Shown in pieces: positions 1 through 10,961 of a stretch of 64,000 nt of DNA. The stretch's first letter is position 1. Each line of letters starts with the position of its first letter. Both the position numbers and the translations under genes were made by a program. The notes under the pieces were generated by a model. It was not told the origin of the DNA. It saw only the letters and a list, made by a program, of their open reading frames with translations, and did no database searches. Source of the stretch: Gnetum montanum (taxonomy: Eukaryota > Streptophyta > Gnetopsida > Gnetales > Gnetaceae); the NCBI GenBank assembly GCA_015680685.1, contig MNCI01017497.1, positions 121,276 to 185,275 of the forward strand. Direction: 5' to 3'.

Positions 1-15
1 CGTAGCTAACTAAAG

Positions 16-33
16 TCCCCAGCAATGATGCCA
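16..33 (-). other. gypsy primer-binding site (tRNA-Asp type)
   Basis: Read on the minus strand this 18-mer matches the plant tRNA-Asp 3' end complement (TGGCGCCGTTGCCGGGGA) at 14 of 18 positions; all four differences are C/T or G/A transitions. It lies one base outside the LTR that begins at 35, the same spacing as in the other gypsy copies here. The internal part of this element would lie left of the window. Confidence 0.7.
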
Positions 34-34
34 A

Positions 35-812
35 TGATGAGCAGTGAGTAGTCCCTACGCCCAACCATACAAATCACTAGCATTCACTAAGCAATCTAGT
101 CAAATTTTATAGACTTTAGCTCTCCAAGTATACTGGGTCTAGGAAGTGAATATCAAGGATGCGATTGTTTTCTTCCTAGTTTCACTTGTGAAATGTAAAG
201 GTATGGTTAAGTGTCACTGAGGCACATGATTTTTATCATTTTTCCTTTTTCACTAGATTTTCCTAAGTGCTAGAAATAAAGTAAGTTTAATATTTAATTA
301 ATCTAATAATTAGCTAACACTTAACTAATCCTACCATAAGTATCTATTTCCACTTTTTGTACACATCCTGAACACGTTGCAACGCTACTAGGATACCAAG
401 TGTTAGGCGCTACTGGAATTACCAAGCATAATGTATGCTTGAAATGGTCATACTTATGTTCATTATTTAATTGATATTAATTACTTAATTAAAATTCATT
501 AAAGTCAAGTGCATAAATAATAAATGCATAATGAAAACATTAATATATTCCAAGTGCTACAAGGTTTGATAAAAAAAGCTCATCTTTATTATTGTTCACA
601 CTGAGGTGCTCAAGTACATCAATGCTCAAATAAAGATCCATATACTTTCCAACTCCTACTGCAGGTACTTAGAAAATATTCTAACTTTGGAGAAAACAAA
701 CTGCAAGAGCTTCGCTAATAATTAAGGAATGAAATGTTTGGATCGTGTGCCCAAGTGCTATATTTATATATAGGTATGTGTTCCCCGATATCGAATATTC
801 GATAATGTGGTA
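35..812 (-). repeat. LTR of a gypsy element, minus orientation, start missing
   Basis: Begins TGATGAGCAG next to a primer site and is clearly related to the LTRs at 23754 and 35700 (same order of short blocks). A TATA-like stretch at 759-772 on the minus strand sits where the other LTRs have theirs. The right boundary near 812 is where the sequence switches to the same LTR family in the opposite orientation, so the promoter-distal start of this LTR appears lost. Confidence 0.6.
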
Positions 813-1172
813 CACTTAGTAATCCTAGTCATGACTGCATGAGTCCAAGGTGTGTACAGTAGACCAGGACTGGATATCCATTACCATAGGATAAAGTAGA
901 TTTGTTTACTATTTTACTTAAACTTAGAAACTATTTCCATTTCATCAATTCACTAGGAGTAGGAATGGCCCAACAACATCAGTTCTCATATACCTCACTA
1001 TGAACTAAATAATACACATAGACTTCACTAGCTCCATGTGGGAAGACAACAATCTCAATCTTAAACCAATTACTAGCATATTTACATTGCCTCGTCCACG
1101 AATTATGATATGGTCGCACATGAACACCTATGACTTATATGGTTAGGTGTTGGATTACTCCACTGCTCATCA
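813..1172 (+). repeat. 3' part of a gypsy LTR, plus orientation
   Basis: Matches the last ~350 bp of the family LTRs read in the opposite sense to 35-812. It ends GCTCATCA at 1172, the usual LTR terminus, and the word order (cacttagtaatcc, catgagtccaa, gggaagacaacaatc, tatggttaggtg) follows the LTR at 46000-46371. No primer site follows; the next bases belong to a copia remnant. Read as a truncated or rearranged LTR. Confidence 0.55.
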
Positions 1173-1194
1173 ATAATGTATAAGAGAATTAAGC

Positions 1195-2400
1195 TCTATC
1201 ATATGAATGTAAAATCAACTTTTCTAAATAATGAAATCAAATAGATGGTTCGCATAGAGCAACCAAAAGAATATATTTATACTAAAAAATTAAATCATGT
1301 GTATAAGCTACATAAAGCTTTATATGACTTGACATAGGTCCTTAGAATATAGTATACTAAACTCAACTCATATCTAGTATAGAATGGATATATGAAAGCT
1401 ACTATGGACATTTCTCTTTATGTTAATTACTAAAAATTATGTTAATGACAAAATCTTTGAAGGAACAAGCTCAAGATTGTGCAAAGAATTTGTAGAAGCT
1501 ATGAAATCAAAATTTAAGATGTTCATGATGGAAGAGCTATCTCATTTTGTAGGCTTTCATATTTAATAATATAAAGAAGGTACAATTATTTCTCAAACAA
1601 AGTATACTTAGTAGATGCTTAAACATTTTGGCATGATCGAAGCTAAAGTTTGTGTCCCTTCCCTAGGTATAAATGTACACCTATTTAAAAATGAGGAAGA
1701 AAAGAATATTGAGGCTAATCTTTATAGGTCTATTATTGGGAGCCTTCACTATGCAACAACAATCAAACTTAATATAGCTTATGTGTTGGGCTTAATTTCT
1801 TGGTTTCAAGTAAATCCAAAAGAATCACATCTTGTAGCAACTAAAAGAAGTGTATGCTATTTGAAGGACAAAATAAATTATGGGCTCTAGCATCTAAAAA
1901 GTAAAACTATTAAGTTGCAGGCTTTCACAGATGCTGATAAAGCTAGTAACAAAGATAATTGGATATCTAATAGTGGAAAATCTCACTCTTAGAAGCAACT
2001 TGATATCTTGGTTTAGCAAGAAGCAGAGTTCTGTTGTATTATCATTAAACAAATTTACATATGTAGTTTTTTCAAATTGTTGCACACAAAGTTTATGGAT
2101 GTGAGAAGTTCTAAAGCTTTCTGATATTACATTTTCTAATCCTATTATTATTCATTGTAACAATAATGATGTTATTTCCATTTCTAAGAATCCTATTTTT
2201 CATGGCAAGACCAAATATACTAAAACTAAATATCATGTTTTTTCATGTTCAACTAGAACTACAAATAGCCTAGCTATTTAATATTTTAATGAAAGGGCAA
2301 AGACTTGATATTATTACAAAAGATTTAAGTAGATATAGGTTTACTTATTTGAGAACACTACTAGGTGTAACTACTTTACCCAAACAAACTTAACTATCTA
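1195..2400 (+). pseudogene. Decayed Ty1/copia RT and RNase H
   Basis: Translation in shifting frames gives the copia RT core: MNVKSTFLNNEIK (usual MDVKTAFLNG), YKLHKALYDL (usual KSLYGL), and a late RT block in the 91-residue frame 1615-1890 (LKHFGM, YRSIIGSLHYAT, AAKR-like VATKRSVCYLK). RNase H follows: QAFTDADKA-NKDN (usual SDADWAGD) near 1918, and NPIFHGKTKYTKTKYH (usual NPVFHSRTKHI) near 2190. Many stops (1246, 1336 and others) show it is dead. Gag, protease and integrase are not seen; the left end abuts the LTR fragment ending at 1172. It continues to about 2400 with no recognisable LTR. Confidence 0.85.
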
Positions 2401-2550
2401 ACCTTCTTTTTTATTAGTTTAGGAATTTTATTTAAGCTAACTAGCTTTGTTTCAAGGCAATTCACTCCAATATTAAAATCACCTTCCAACACTAAATCTA
2501 GATATTATGAAAAGATAATTCATTTGCTAGAAAATAAGAAAACTAGCTAT

Positions 2551-3224
2551 CTTCAATTATTCAAAAAAGAATATTACAACATGGTTTCACAACCCACAAA
2601 ACATCCAACCCTCTCTAATCACTCAAATGATGTTGTAGAGCATGAGGCTCTACAACCACACAATGGTTGTTCTTAATGCAAGACACAACCAATGGAAAAT
2701 CTTTTCCACAACTCGGAACTAAGATATTAACTCACAAGCAAGATTAGAACACATGGGCCAACACACAACACAATTACTTCAATTATTCGAAAGAGAAGAT
2801 TACAACATGGTTCCAACCCACAAAACATCCAACCCTCTCTAATCACTCAAATGATGTTGTAGAGCATGAGACTCCACAACCACACAATGGTTGTTCTTAA
2901 TGCAAGACACAACTGATAGAGAATCTTTTCCACAACCCAAAAATGAGATATTAACTCACAAGAAACACTAGAACACATGGGCCAACACACAACACAATTA
3001 CTTCAATTATTTAAAAGAGAAGATTACAACATGGTTCCACAACCCACAAAACATCCAACCCTCTCTAATCACTCAAATGATGTTGTAGAGCATGAGACTC
3101 CACAACCACACAATGGTTGTTCTTAATGCAAGACACAACTGATAGAGAATCTTTTCCACAACCTAGAAATGAGATATTAACTCACAAGCAAGACTAGAAC
3201 ACATGGGCCAACACACAACACAAT
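2551..3224. repeat. Tandem array, three copies of a ~225-bp unit
   Basis: The same unit starts at 2551, 2777 and 3001 (CTTCAATTAT...), spaced 226 and 224 bp, and ends with ACACAACACAATT. Copies differ by scattered substitutions. No open frame runs through the unit. It follows the copia remnant and precedes an AGACATCT-rich stretch, so it may be an internal array of an unrecognised retroelement. Confidence 0.9.
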
Positions 3225-3504
3225 TGAACTTGGAGCTACAACTTCTATGCACTCACTCGATGCTCTCTAACTCTCTTGTCAAGCTCTCATTAACCCTCTA
3301 TGGTTACAAGCATGCACAATTCATTTTTATTAGAAAACAAAAGACAAAAACCTAAGGAAACCTTCCACAAGCTCAACTTAGAGTTCCCACGTTGTTTCTA
3401 TCTTTTTCCACCTTCTCCCGGCTATTGCCCAATTTGGAATGGCCAATTCCAGAAGTTTACTGGTTGTACATGTCATCTCTGGCCTTTTTAGATCATCTTT
3501 TGAA

Positions 3505-3765
3505 AAATCTCAATATTCAAAATAGACATCTACTGTTTCTGGAAGACGTCTTCTCCATTGATGAGACATCTCCTCTATTACAAAACATCTTCCCTAAGAC
3601 ATCTTCTCTATTGGGAACATGTCTTCCATAAGACATCTCCACTTTTGGCGAGACATATCCTCTAAGCCCAAGACGTCTTCTATCAGGATCATGATGTCTC
3701 CTATGAAGACTCATCTCCCAAGCAAGACATCTCTTGGACCTCCAAGATGTCTCCACATAGCCCAA
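3505..3765. repeat. Cluster of AGACATCT / AGACGTCT words
   Basis: About a dozen occurrences of AGACATCT, its complement AGATGTCT, the palindrome AGACGTCT and one-mismatch forms within 260 bp, irregularly spaced. A similar cluster at 38738-38935 lies in the U3 of a copia LTR just upstream of its TATA box, so this may be U3 of a related LTR. Small open frames across it are low-complexity by-products. Confidence 0.6.
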
Positions 3766-5879
3766 AACCTACAAAAACATACATGTAAGGAAGAACAAGG
3801 GGGTCAAAAGAGGTGTCCCTACACCAAAGGATGTAAGTTTTTGTTCAAGCTCTTATGAATATCTCATGAGTGTTCTTTGTTCCTTTCTTACTAGTTTCTA
3901 GTATGTTTGAGCTATTTTTGTTATCTATGTCTTAAGTTTGACCTATTTAATGTCATGGGAACCTATTTTTCACCTTTTCTAATAATGGGGAAAGTATATA
4001 ATATATATTGATTTGTATTTGGCTTTGTCAAAAAGGGTGATGCTAAGCTCTCTAATACCTTTGTTTTGTGGTTGATGATTGTGCCCTATGTTTTCTCTAT
4101 ATGATTAACCTAAGCTTGTGCTTGCCTTTAGTTCTCTACTCCTATGTATGCATGATTTAGTGCTCTATTTAGACCCATGTTTAAAAAGTCAAAAAAAAAA
4201 AATATCTCAAGTCAACTAGTTAAAAAAATCATGAAAAAATCGACAGTCATAGTAGATGGCCACAAAAGTTAGAAAAATCACTTAAAACTAGTTGAGTTTT
4301 CTATTAAAGTAAGGTACAAGCCATCTTAACTAAATTTGGGTCAACAAAAATTTCAATGCAATGACTAATCATTAAGCTAACGATTTATTGACGATTTTAA
4401 ACACTATAGCTTAAACTATTATAAGCTTGTATAGTATGAGCTATTGGCATGTTGTGATTATGTTCCTAATTTGCTTAATGATGGCTTTATGATATTGAGG
4501 GTATTCTCTGCTTCTTCTTCTTCTTCTTCTTTTCTCTATTTTTTGTATGGTTGATTAATAAGATCTAGTTGAGCTTCCTAAGTTTTTGTGTTAATTTCAA
4601 CTTTTTCCCTCAAGTTTTAAACTCTGGTTGTGATCTCTTCCAATCTCAAAAAGAAAATACTATTGAGTATTTTGAGCATATAAGCTTTTTCTTGCCAAAA
4701 CTCCTATATGTGCTTAGTTCTAGGTGTAAAGAAGCTCTGACCGTTGTACAAAAGCTCTCTTCAAGTTAATTCTACTACAAAGAGGTTTTATGAACTTTGA
4801 TGGATGTAATAGATTTTGCATGCCACGTGAGTAGATTTTGCTCCAAGTAGAAAGGTTGGTATATTTTGCATGAAAAGCAGCAAACCTCTTCTTCCTAAAC
4901 CCGGGTTGTGTGAGCTTCTTTAAGCCTCTATTGGATGGCATGATGAGTTAAACACTCTGGCTTTACAATTGAAGAACCTTAGCTATTGGACTTTCATGTC
5001 TACAACTATCAACTGGGCTTCTAGATGTTCAAAGTCTCTCGATATTCATTGTGATGCTCCACGTTTAGGAAAGTGTATGCTCAAAGGGCATCGCTTTTCT
5101 CAAGCAAGGAAGAGTGTAGGGAAACATGCCTTGTTAATGGATAGAAGGCTATTTCCCTCCAAAACGGGGGCCAAAGAAGCATGGAGATCCTTTCAAGTTC
5201 CATGTTGTTCTAACCATCATTTAGAATTACATGGGCCATGATTCCTTGTGAACATCATCACAAGGATATGTAGGCTTGTAGAGGAGCTTTGGCTTTGATG
5301 CTCAAGCCACTACCCTCTCTTCGAAGTGGGGTTTAGGGCTAGATGTGTTAGCATAGGAACATGTTATAGCCCATCTAAGGAATCAATGTGTTGTGTGTTT
5401 CTTTATATGTATGCATGCACCTTGATGGTCTGGTTGCATAATTAATGCTTATGGAAACTCTAGCACCTCTAATCACTGGCTAATGGGTAGTGTGCTCTAT
5501 GTTGTGAAACAAGTGTGCTAAGGGATATGATGTAATTCACCTTGAGTTTGCCCTCTCTCATTGCTACTATTGGACTTTTGGATGGTGCCTAATGGTGTTT
5601 TTAAAGGATGGCACCATTACACTAGAGTGTGTACCAGTTCAACTTTTAGTTTCAACTCAGTGAATTAAAGTTGAGCTTTTGTATTTTTTTGAAAAAAGCT
5701 TTTTGAGGGTAGCACAAAAACTTGTCTTCAAGTTTTATTCTAGGTTATTCACGATGTGGGTTCTCATCTAGATGTACAGAGCTTATCTAGATGATGTATT
5801 AAATCATATTTCTTTAAAATAGAAATTGAAATTAAAATTTTATTACGTCGATAGACCCTCTAGATCTATTGTACAATAG
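3766..5879. other. No recognisable gene; CTT microsatellite at 4511-4532
   Basis: AT-rich intergenic or degraded-repeat sequence with a (CTT)7 run and a poly-A tract near 4190. Short open frames at 4569-5241 show no family motif I recognise. Confidence 0.4.
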
Positions 5880-7250
5880 AAATATATATGCTAAGTCTTG
5901 AAAACATCATTAAGAAAATTACCAAGTATTCTTGATAACATTTAAAACAAATTAACCAAATTTGTAACTGTAATATTTCATCTTTGTCTAACATGTTCTA
6001 GTTTAGGACATTGCAAGAAAATGTGGTCTTCATCTTCAATGCTATTTGTATCACATAAATAACATACTTGTTCTTCATAAGGAATTTTGCGCTATCTACT
6101 TGTTTCAACTCTTAAATGATGAGATCCCATTAGTGCTTTGTCTGACGGAAAATAGCAAGAGATAAATAATTTGCCTTTGAATTAAAGCTTTCATTGATAT
6201 TATTTAAATAGAATAGTTAATTGGTGCTTTGTTAATTGTGCATTGTAACTAACCAAAAAATAGCAACATATAGAATTAAAGCCTTCCTTGATACTATTTA
6301 AACAGAATTGTGAATTGGCACTTTGTTAATTGTGCATTGTAACTAACAAAAAATAGCAACAAATAAATCATTTACCTTTGAATTAAAGCTTCCTTAATAC
6401 TATTTAAATGGAACTATTTTTTGCCTTGTACATTTTCCCAAAGTTTGTAATATACTACTTGTTTTACCAAATTCCAAACTTGGTTCGAATTAGAATATAG
6501 AATGTACTCTTAAATATTCTATTTATTAAGCTATAAAACTCCCTCATAAAGTCATCCTTTATCATGGGTATCCATCATCACTTTCTAGGAATATTTATCC
6601 AATGATAATGCAAAAACATTATGAGTGTAGACTATAAACCAACAAACAGATTCAACTTCCTAACAACATTATAGTTGCTTCAAGTACTTGCTTCAAGAAG
6701 CATATTATCATATTCTATTTGTCTCTGCACTTTAAATTCATCAAGCAAAGAAGGCTTCTAAATTTTTTCTATGTATTTCCAATATTTATTTGAAAGAGCA
6801 TGACCCATACAACACATCCATAAATAATATTAGATTGAACAATGGCATGATAAAGTTGTTTTTGGATATCCTAAGCTAGAATAGATTCCTTCTTATATTT
6901 GTTTTTTAAAGTAAATAAGGTTTTCATACCACTTGAAACTCTTTGAGTAATGCACTAATCCCATTTGTAATTGTAGAAGCATTCTAGGCCAAGATATTTG
7001 TACGAGGAAATTACATTCATATGCTCATCTCTTATAGTAAAATTTTACATATTATTTTGTGCCACAAATCATAATTTTTTTTTTGAACATTAACTATCAT
7101 TTTTGAGTGCCAACAAAAGTTATTAACAGTATTAAGCATTTGTTGCAATCCTTCCATTAAATTTGAAATTAAGGCAACATCATCAACATACAGTCTAATA
7201 AAACTATTTTCAATTGTAATTGCAAAATGAGTTGGTGTTTTATGCATCCA
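5880..7250 (-). pseudogene. Decayed LINE reverse transcriptase and C-terminal region
   Basis: The frame 7247-7032 reads RLYVDDVALISNLMEGLQQ, the YxDD motif of a non-LTR reverse transcriptase (YADDVAL...EGLQ). Downstream on the minus strand are a thumb-like block, an IEKI-K block, and finally RKIPYEEQVCYLCDTNS-IEDEDHIF-QCP near 6000-6100, a Cys-rich tail seen in plant LINEs annotated as mobile-element jockey-like polymerases. Stops and frameshifts are frequent. An imperfect three-copy array interrupts it at 6149-6425. The 5' part (endonuclease, early RT) is not recognised. Confidence 0.75.
6149..6425. repeat. Imperfect tandem repeat (~93-108 bp, 3 copies)
   Basis: The word AAAATAGCAA starts repeat units at 6149, 6257 and 6350. 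Each continues with a gaattaaagc, tatttaaa, ttgttaattgtgcattgtaacta order, the third unit being partial. It lies inside the LINE remnant and probably arose by local duplication after insertion. Confidence 0.7.
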
Positions 7251-7399
7251 AAATCCAGAAGAGACAAGGAAATCAAGGACAACAATATGGATGAGTAACT
7301 ATTAATAATAATCTTTGCCAAATTTCCATCTTTTCATGCAAGGTTAATTGAAGGATTATAAAATCACAAAGACATTAATAATAGTCTATCATATTCCCT

Positions 7400-8200
7400 T
7401 TAATCAAGAAGGTTGATTGCAATATGGATGAGGAAAAGCCAAAAACTTCAATTGTAATTGGGGAACCCTTGGCAAAAATCTCCAAAAGACAAAATAGACA
7501 AGGAAATCAAGAGGGATCACAAAATGAAAAGGGGAAGGAAGAAGTTGAAGTTATGTCAAAAGGTGTCAACATGGAAAGGTCCAAGCATGTCTAGCAAAGA
7601 AGAATGAAGAAGATTGAGGTATTTGAAACACCAACAATTAAAACAATCAAAAGGAAGAAGAAAGAACAAGCTCCTTGTGTTATTAAAGATAAGGAGCAAA
7701 ATCAAGAAATGACAAAAGTTGAAAAGACAGCTACAACAAAGGAAAGTCATAGTCAAAAGTGGGGGTGTTGGAACCCCGAAATAATTGTAATATATGTACA
7801 TCCAAAGATATAAAGTCCAATTAGAACTTTATAACTTAGCATTGCCCACCAAAATTGAACATGTGACTTACATCTTTCAAATCAAAAGTCTTACCACTAG
7901 GCTAACACCTCATTGTTTGAATTCATAGTCAAAAGTAAACTAAACTACTTGTAGAAATGATGCCCAATGCAAAAGCTAGATTTAAGTGATGATGGAAATC
8001 ATAGTGATGATGGAAAACTAGAAGTTCAAACACTTAGATTTCAAAATCATTAAAGATATGGAACAACATGAGAAAATTAGCAAGATGATTGAAGATATTA
8101 AACAAAAATGGCACCAATGTAAAGAACAAAAGAAGCTAAGAACCCCAAAAGTTCCACCAAGTGCAAATCCCAATAAATCAAGGCTCTACAATATAAATAG
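7400..8200 (+). pseudogene. Lys/Glu-rich coding remnant, unknown
   Basis: One frame gives a lysine- and glutamate-rich chain from about 7425 (KPKTSIVIGEPLAKISKRQ) through 7604-7813 (KTIKRKKKEQAP), and a second Lys-rich stretch near 8050-8165. Composition is coding-like and resembles disordered linkers of retroelement gag or ORF1 proteins, but no domain is visible. It could be chance. Confidence 0.25.
7850..7920 (-). repeat. tRNA-like (SINE-like) fragment
   Basis: On the minus strand it reads TTAGCCTAGTGGTAAGAC, a good RNA polymerase III A box (TRGCNNAGTGG), followed ~35 bp later by a B-box-like GTTCAATTTTGG. A similar piece occurs at 22905-22985. This suggests a tRNA-derived SINE family; no 3' tail or target duplication was identified. 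Confidence 0.4.
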
Positions 8201-10878
8201 GAGAAACCTGCTACCCTCAAAATTGTAACAAAAATTCCCTTAAGGTATATACTAGCAAAGGTGTCTCATGAGTTCAATGTATCTAAAGATCCCTTAGTGT
8301 CTCCGTAAAGGAAAATTTTTTATTGATGTCTTATGGAATGATTAAATTTTGTTTTTGTAAATTGACCATTAAAAGTCCAACATGTCCTTCAAACAGCTAA
8401 AGGCCACATGTTTTGTAAGACTTCATATATTTTTTCAAAGAACAATCCAATATATATAGCATTGTGAAGTTTATTTTGTAAAATGGCATAAATGTAGTGT
8501 TTCTTTCATATTGTTGCTACATGCACAAAAATTAGTTGAGATGTAAAGAAGGTTTTGATCTTACCAGAAAATGGGTTATATTCTCCATGTAAAATAACTT
8601 GGAATATCAAATTGCTTCTAAAATGTCTTAAAATTCTTTGAGTGAATGGGAGATGTACAATGGTTCAAATTCCTTGTGTCTAACCAACACAAGTCCCATG
8701 CTAACACACATCAAAATTAAACAAAAATAAGCACTCACCCAAGAATTTTAAACACTTGATAGAAAATGAACTAATTCTAAAATAGAAGTGGAATGTTAAA
8801 CATAATACCCTAAAATGTTTTAATACCAATCTTAAACTCGGTATTCCATGAAGCCAATTAAATAAAGGGACACATCCACACAAACCAAATCACTGTAACC
8901 ATTCAAGATCCATAGAGAACTAAAACCATGTTAAGTTGCAACTATGAAGAATAGTATAGTCAAGTACAACCAATATGGATTAAGGTGAATCAACAGGTCA
9001 TGTGAAAGAACACACAAGATACCATCCATGTAAAGAATGAGTTGTAGAACACAAGTCGCATGGGAGTTGAACAAACCTAAAAAAAGAAAACGTAGACACA
9101 TCAGAGATGATAACATGTATCACAAAAAAGACCCAAAAAAAGTATTCTACACACACATAAAGTAACAATCTGTGTAACTTAATCAAGTCTAAAGAGCAGG
9201 TGTAACACTCCTAAAACAGTGCGTGTGAATTAAATCTCCTCGCCAATTATAAACATTGACAAACAAAGAACAATAGAAACATCATTCACGGTGAACTCAA
9301 ATGATGGAAACCAAAGCTGCAAAAAAGTCTATAATGGTGAAGTTTGTCCATATGAAGAATGGAAGACGCAGCCTACTAAGCAGGACAGAAACCATGCTGA
9401 GAGAAAAATAATAGAATGACCATATTAACAATGGCAAGCTCGTAACTAATGAGTTAAACAAAACAAAATCCTCAAACAAAGAGAGCAGGAAAGCAAATTA
9501 AATGGTTGCAGCAACAAGAAGAAAGCCCACGAAAGATCGGAACATCTATTTATACAAAAAAGACAAAAGTCCCAAGTAAGGGAATAATCCATGATTCATT
9601 TTGATAAAGGATGAAATCACAATGTATACCTCTGAAAGGTTAGTTACAATTTTGATAACAATCCCGGCCGCCTCGTAATCGAATTTTTATGATAAAGCAA
9701 AACAAGAAGGTTTTAAGAAAACCTACGAAAATGTACGTGTATCTTTGCGTCTAAGAAATTCATGTTTGTTATCTTAAGATTTTCGGATTGCCAACCCAGA
9801 AACTGGATTCAAAAGTATTAAGTTGGGTAAACTTGTAACTCCTCACCATAAATGGAACTATATCATATCTAATATGTTTGTATTACAAAACTGTAAAATG
9901 TATGGAGCAAAAACAAAGCACTATTATCATGCATCAAAATAACTATCCGCGGAAGAACTAAGAGAATCAAAAATCAGAAAATAGTCCAGCACATGGAAAA
10001 ACATTTCAACAAGGTCTCAATAGTACAAAACCATGTTTCTTCTCTTCTAAGGAGTCACCAACATGTCCCGTAAGATGTTCCTACAAAACCTTCAACAATT
10101 ATTTGAAAAAAGACGATTCCATGCTTCTAATGAATATGCATTCCAAACCTATATATTCATTGATGATTTCAACCCTATAACCATTTATGGTCAATATTGA
10201 TCCTACTTAATAACTAGTTTCATTTTGTGTAATAAAATTAAAACTAGAAACTTTATTACATCAAAATAAAGACCTGCCAAACGACCAACTTGCCCTGAAG
10301 ATGCAATAAGCTTTAGTTCCATAATATGTCTTTTGTTGCTCATTCACGGTATAATATCGATCCTTGAAGATCCTACCCGAGACATTTTTCATCTAGTTTT
10401 CAGTTGCAAACCAGCACATCCACATCCTAAGCTGCAACATGCTCAGGTTACGTTAATTCTAAGTCAAACATACCTCTCATTTCAGTTTTGTGTTGATGCA
10501 TCATGTAAGACAGTCATTGTGTATTTATGTCGATATTAGCATACATATTACAGTCATCATTATCGCCGTTGTTACCGATGTACTACGAACATGTAGTCAA
10601 GGTGACCTTTGTTGAATCATTACGGATGAAGGCCAGCATGCAAAGACACATTAAAATGAAAAATATCCATGGACATATGCTTCGTAAAATCTAAAATATT
10701 GAGTCTTGCCTTCAAACGAAATGATGAGTTATAGAAAAAATGATGCCAATCTGATTTATTACCCTTGAAAAATGCATCATTAACTCACAAATGAATCAGG
10801 ACACTGTTTTCAACAAAGAGATAATTATATCAAATTGCAAAAATTTCTCTCTTACAATTTTTTGAATTTTAAATTGCT
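8200..10878. other. 3' flank of the uL24 gene; no gene seen
   Basis: AT-rich sequence with only short open frames lacking recognisable domains. The 3' UTR and polyadenylation site of the minus-strand gene starting at 22434 should lie just below 10879, but I cannot place them exactly. Confidence 0.4.
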
Positions 10879-10961
10879 TCATAGATCTGGAAGTCCTATT
10901 CCAGCTTCTCTATCATATGTTTTTTCCAAAACGTCTTCTAATTTCGTATCCTTGGGACCCA
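10879..10961 (-). CDS. uL24m: uL24 exon 5 and stop
   Basis: Acceptor ATATTGCAG, then GTG completed across the junction and GPKDTKLEDVLEKTYD, ending GLPDL and TGA at 10881-10879. The PKDT and LEKTYD blocks and the PDL terminus match my recollection of the plant family. Confidence 0.92.

Noticed and set aside
2551-3224. CRISPR-like array
   Set aside because: Units are ~225 bp, contiguous and without spacers, in a plant nuclear context.
3505-3765. Protein-coding frames 3517-3765 (-) and 3619-3858 (+)
   Set aside because: Both arise from the repeated AGACATCT words and show repeat-driven composition only.
4969-5241. 90-residue + strand frame
   Set aside because: No domain or homologue recognised and no splice or promoter context; treated as chance.
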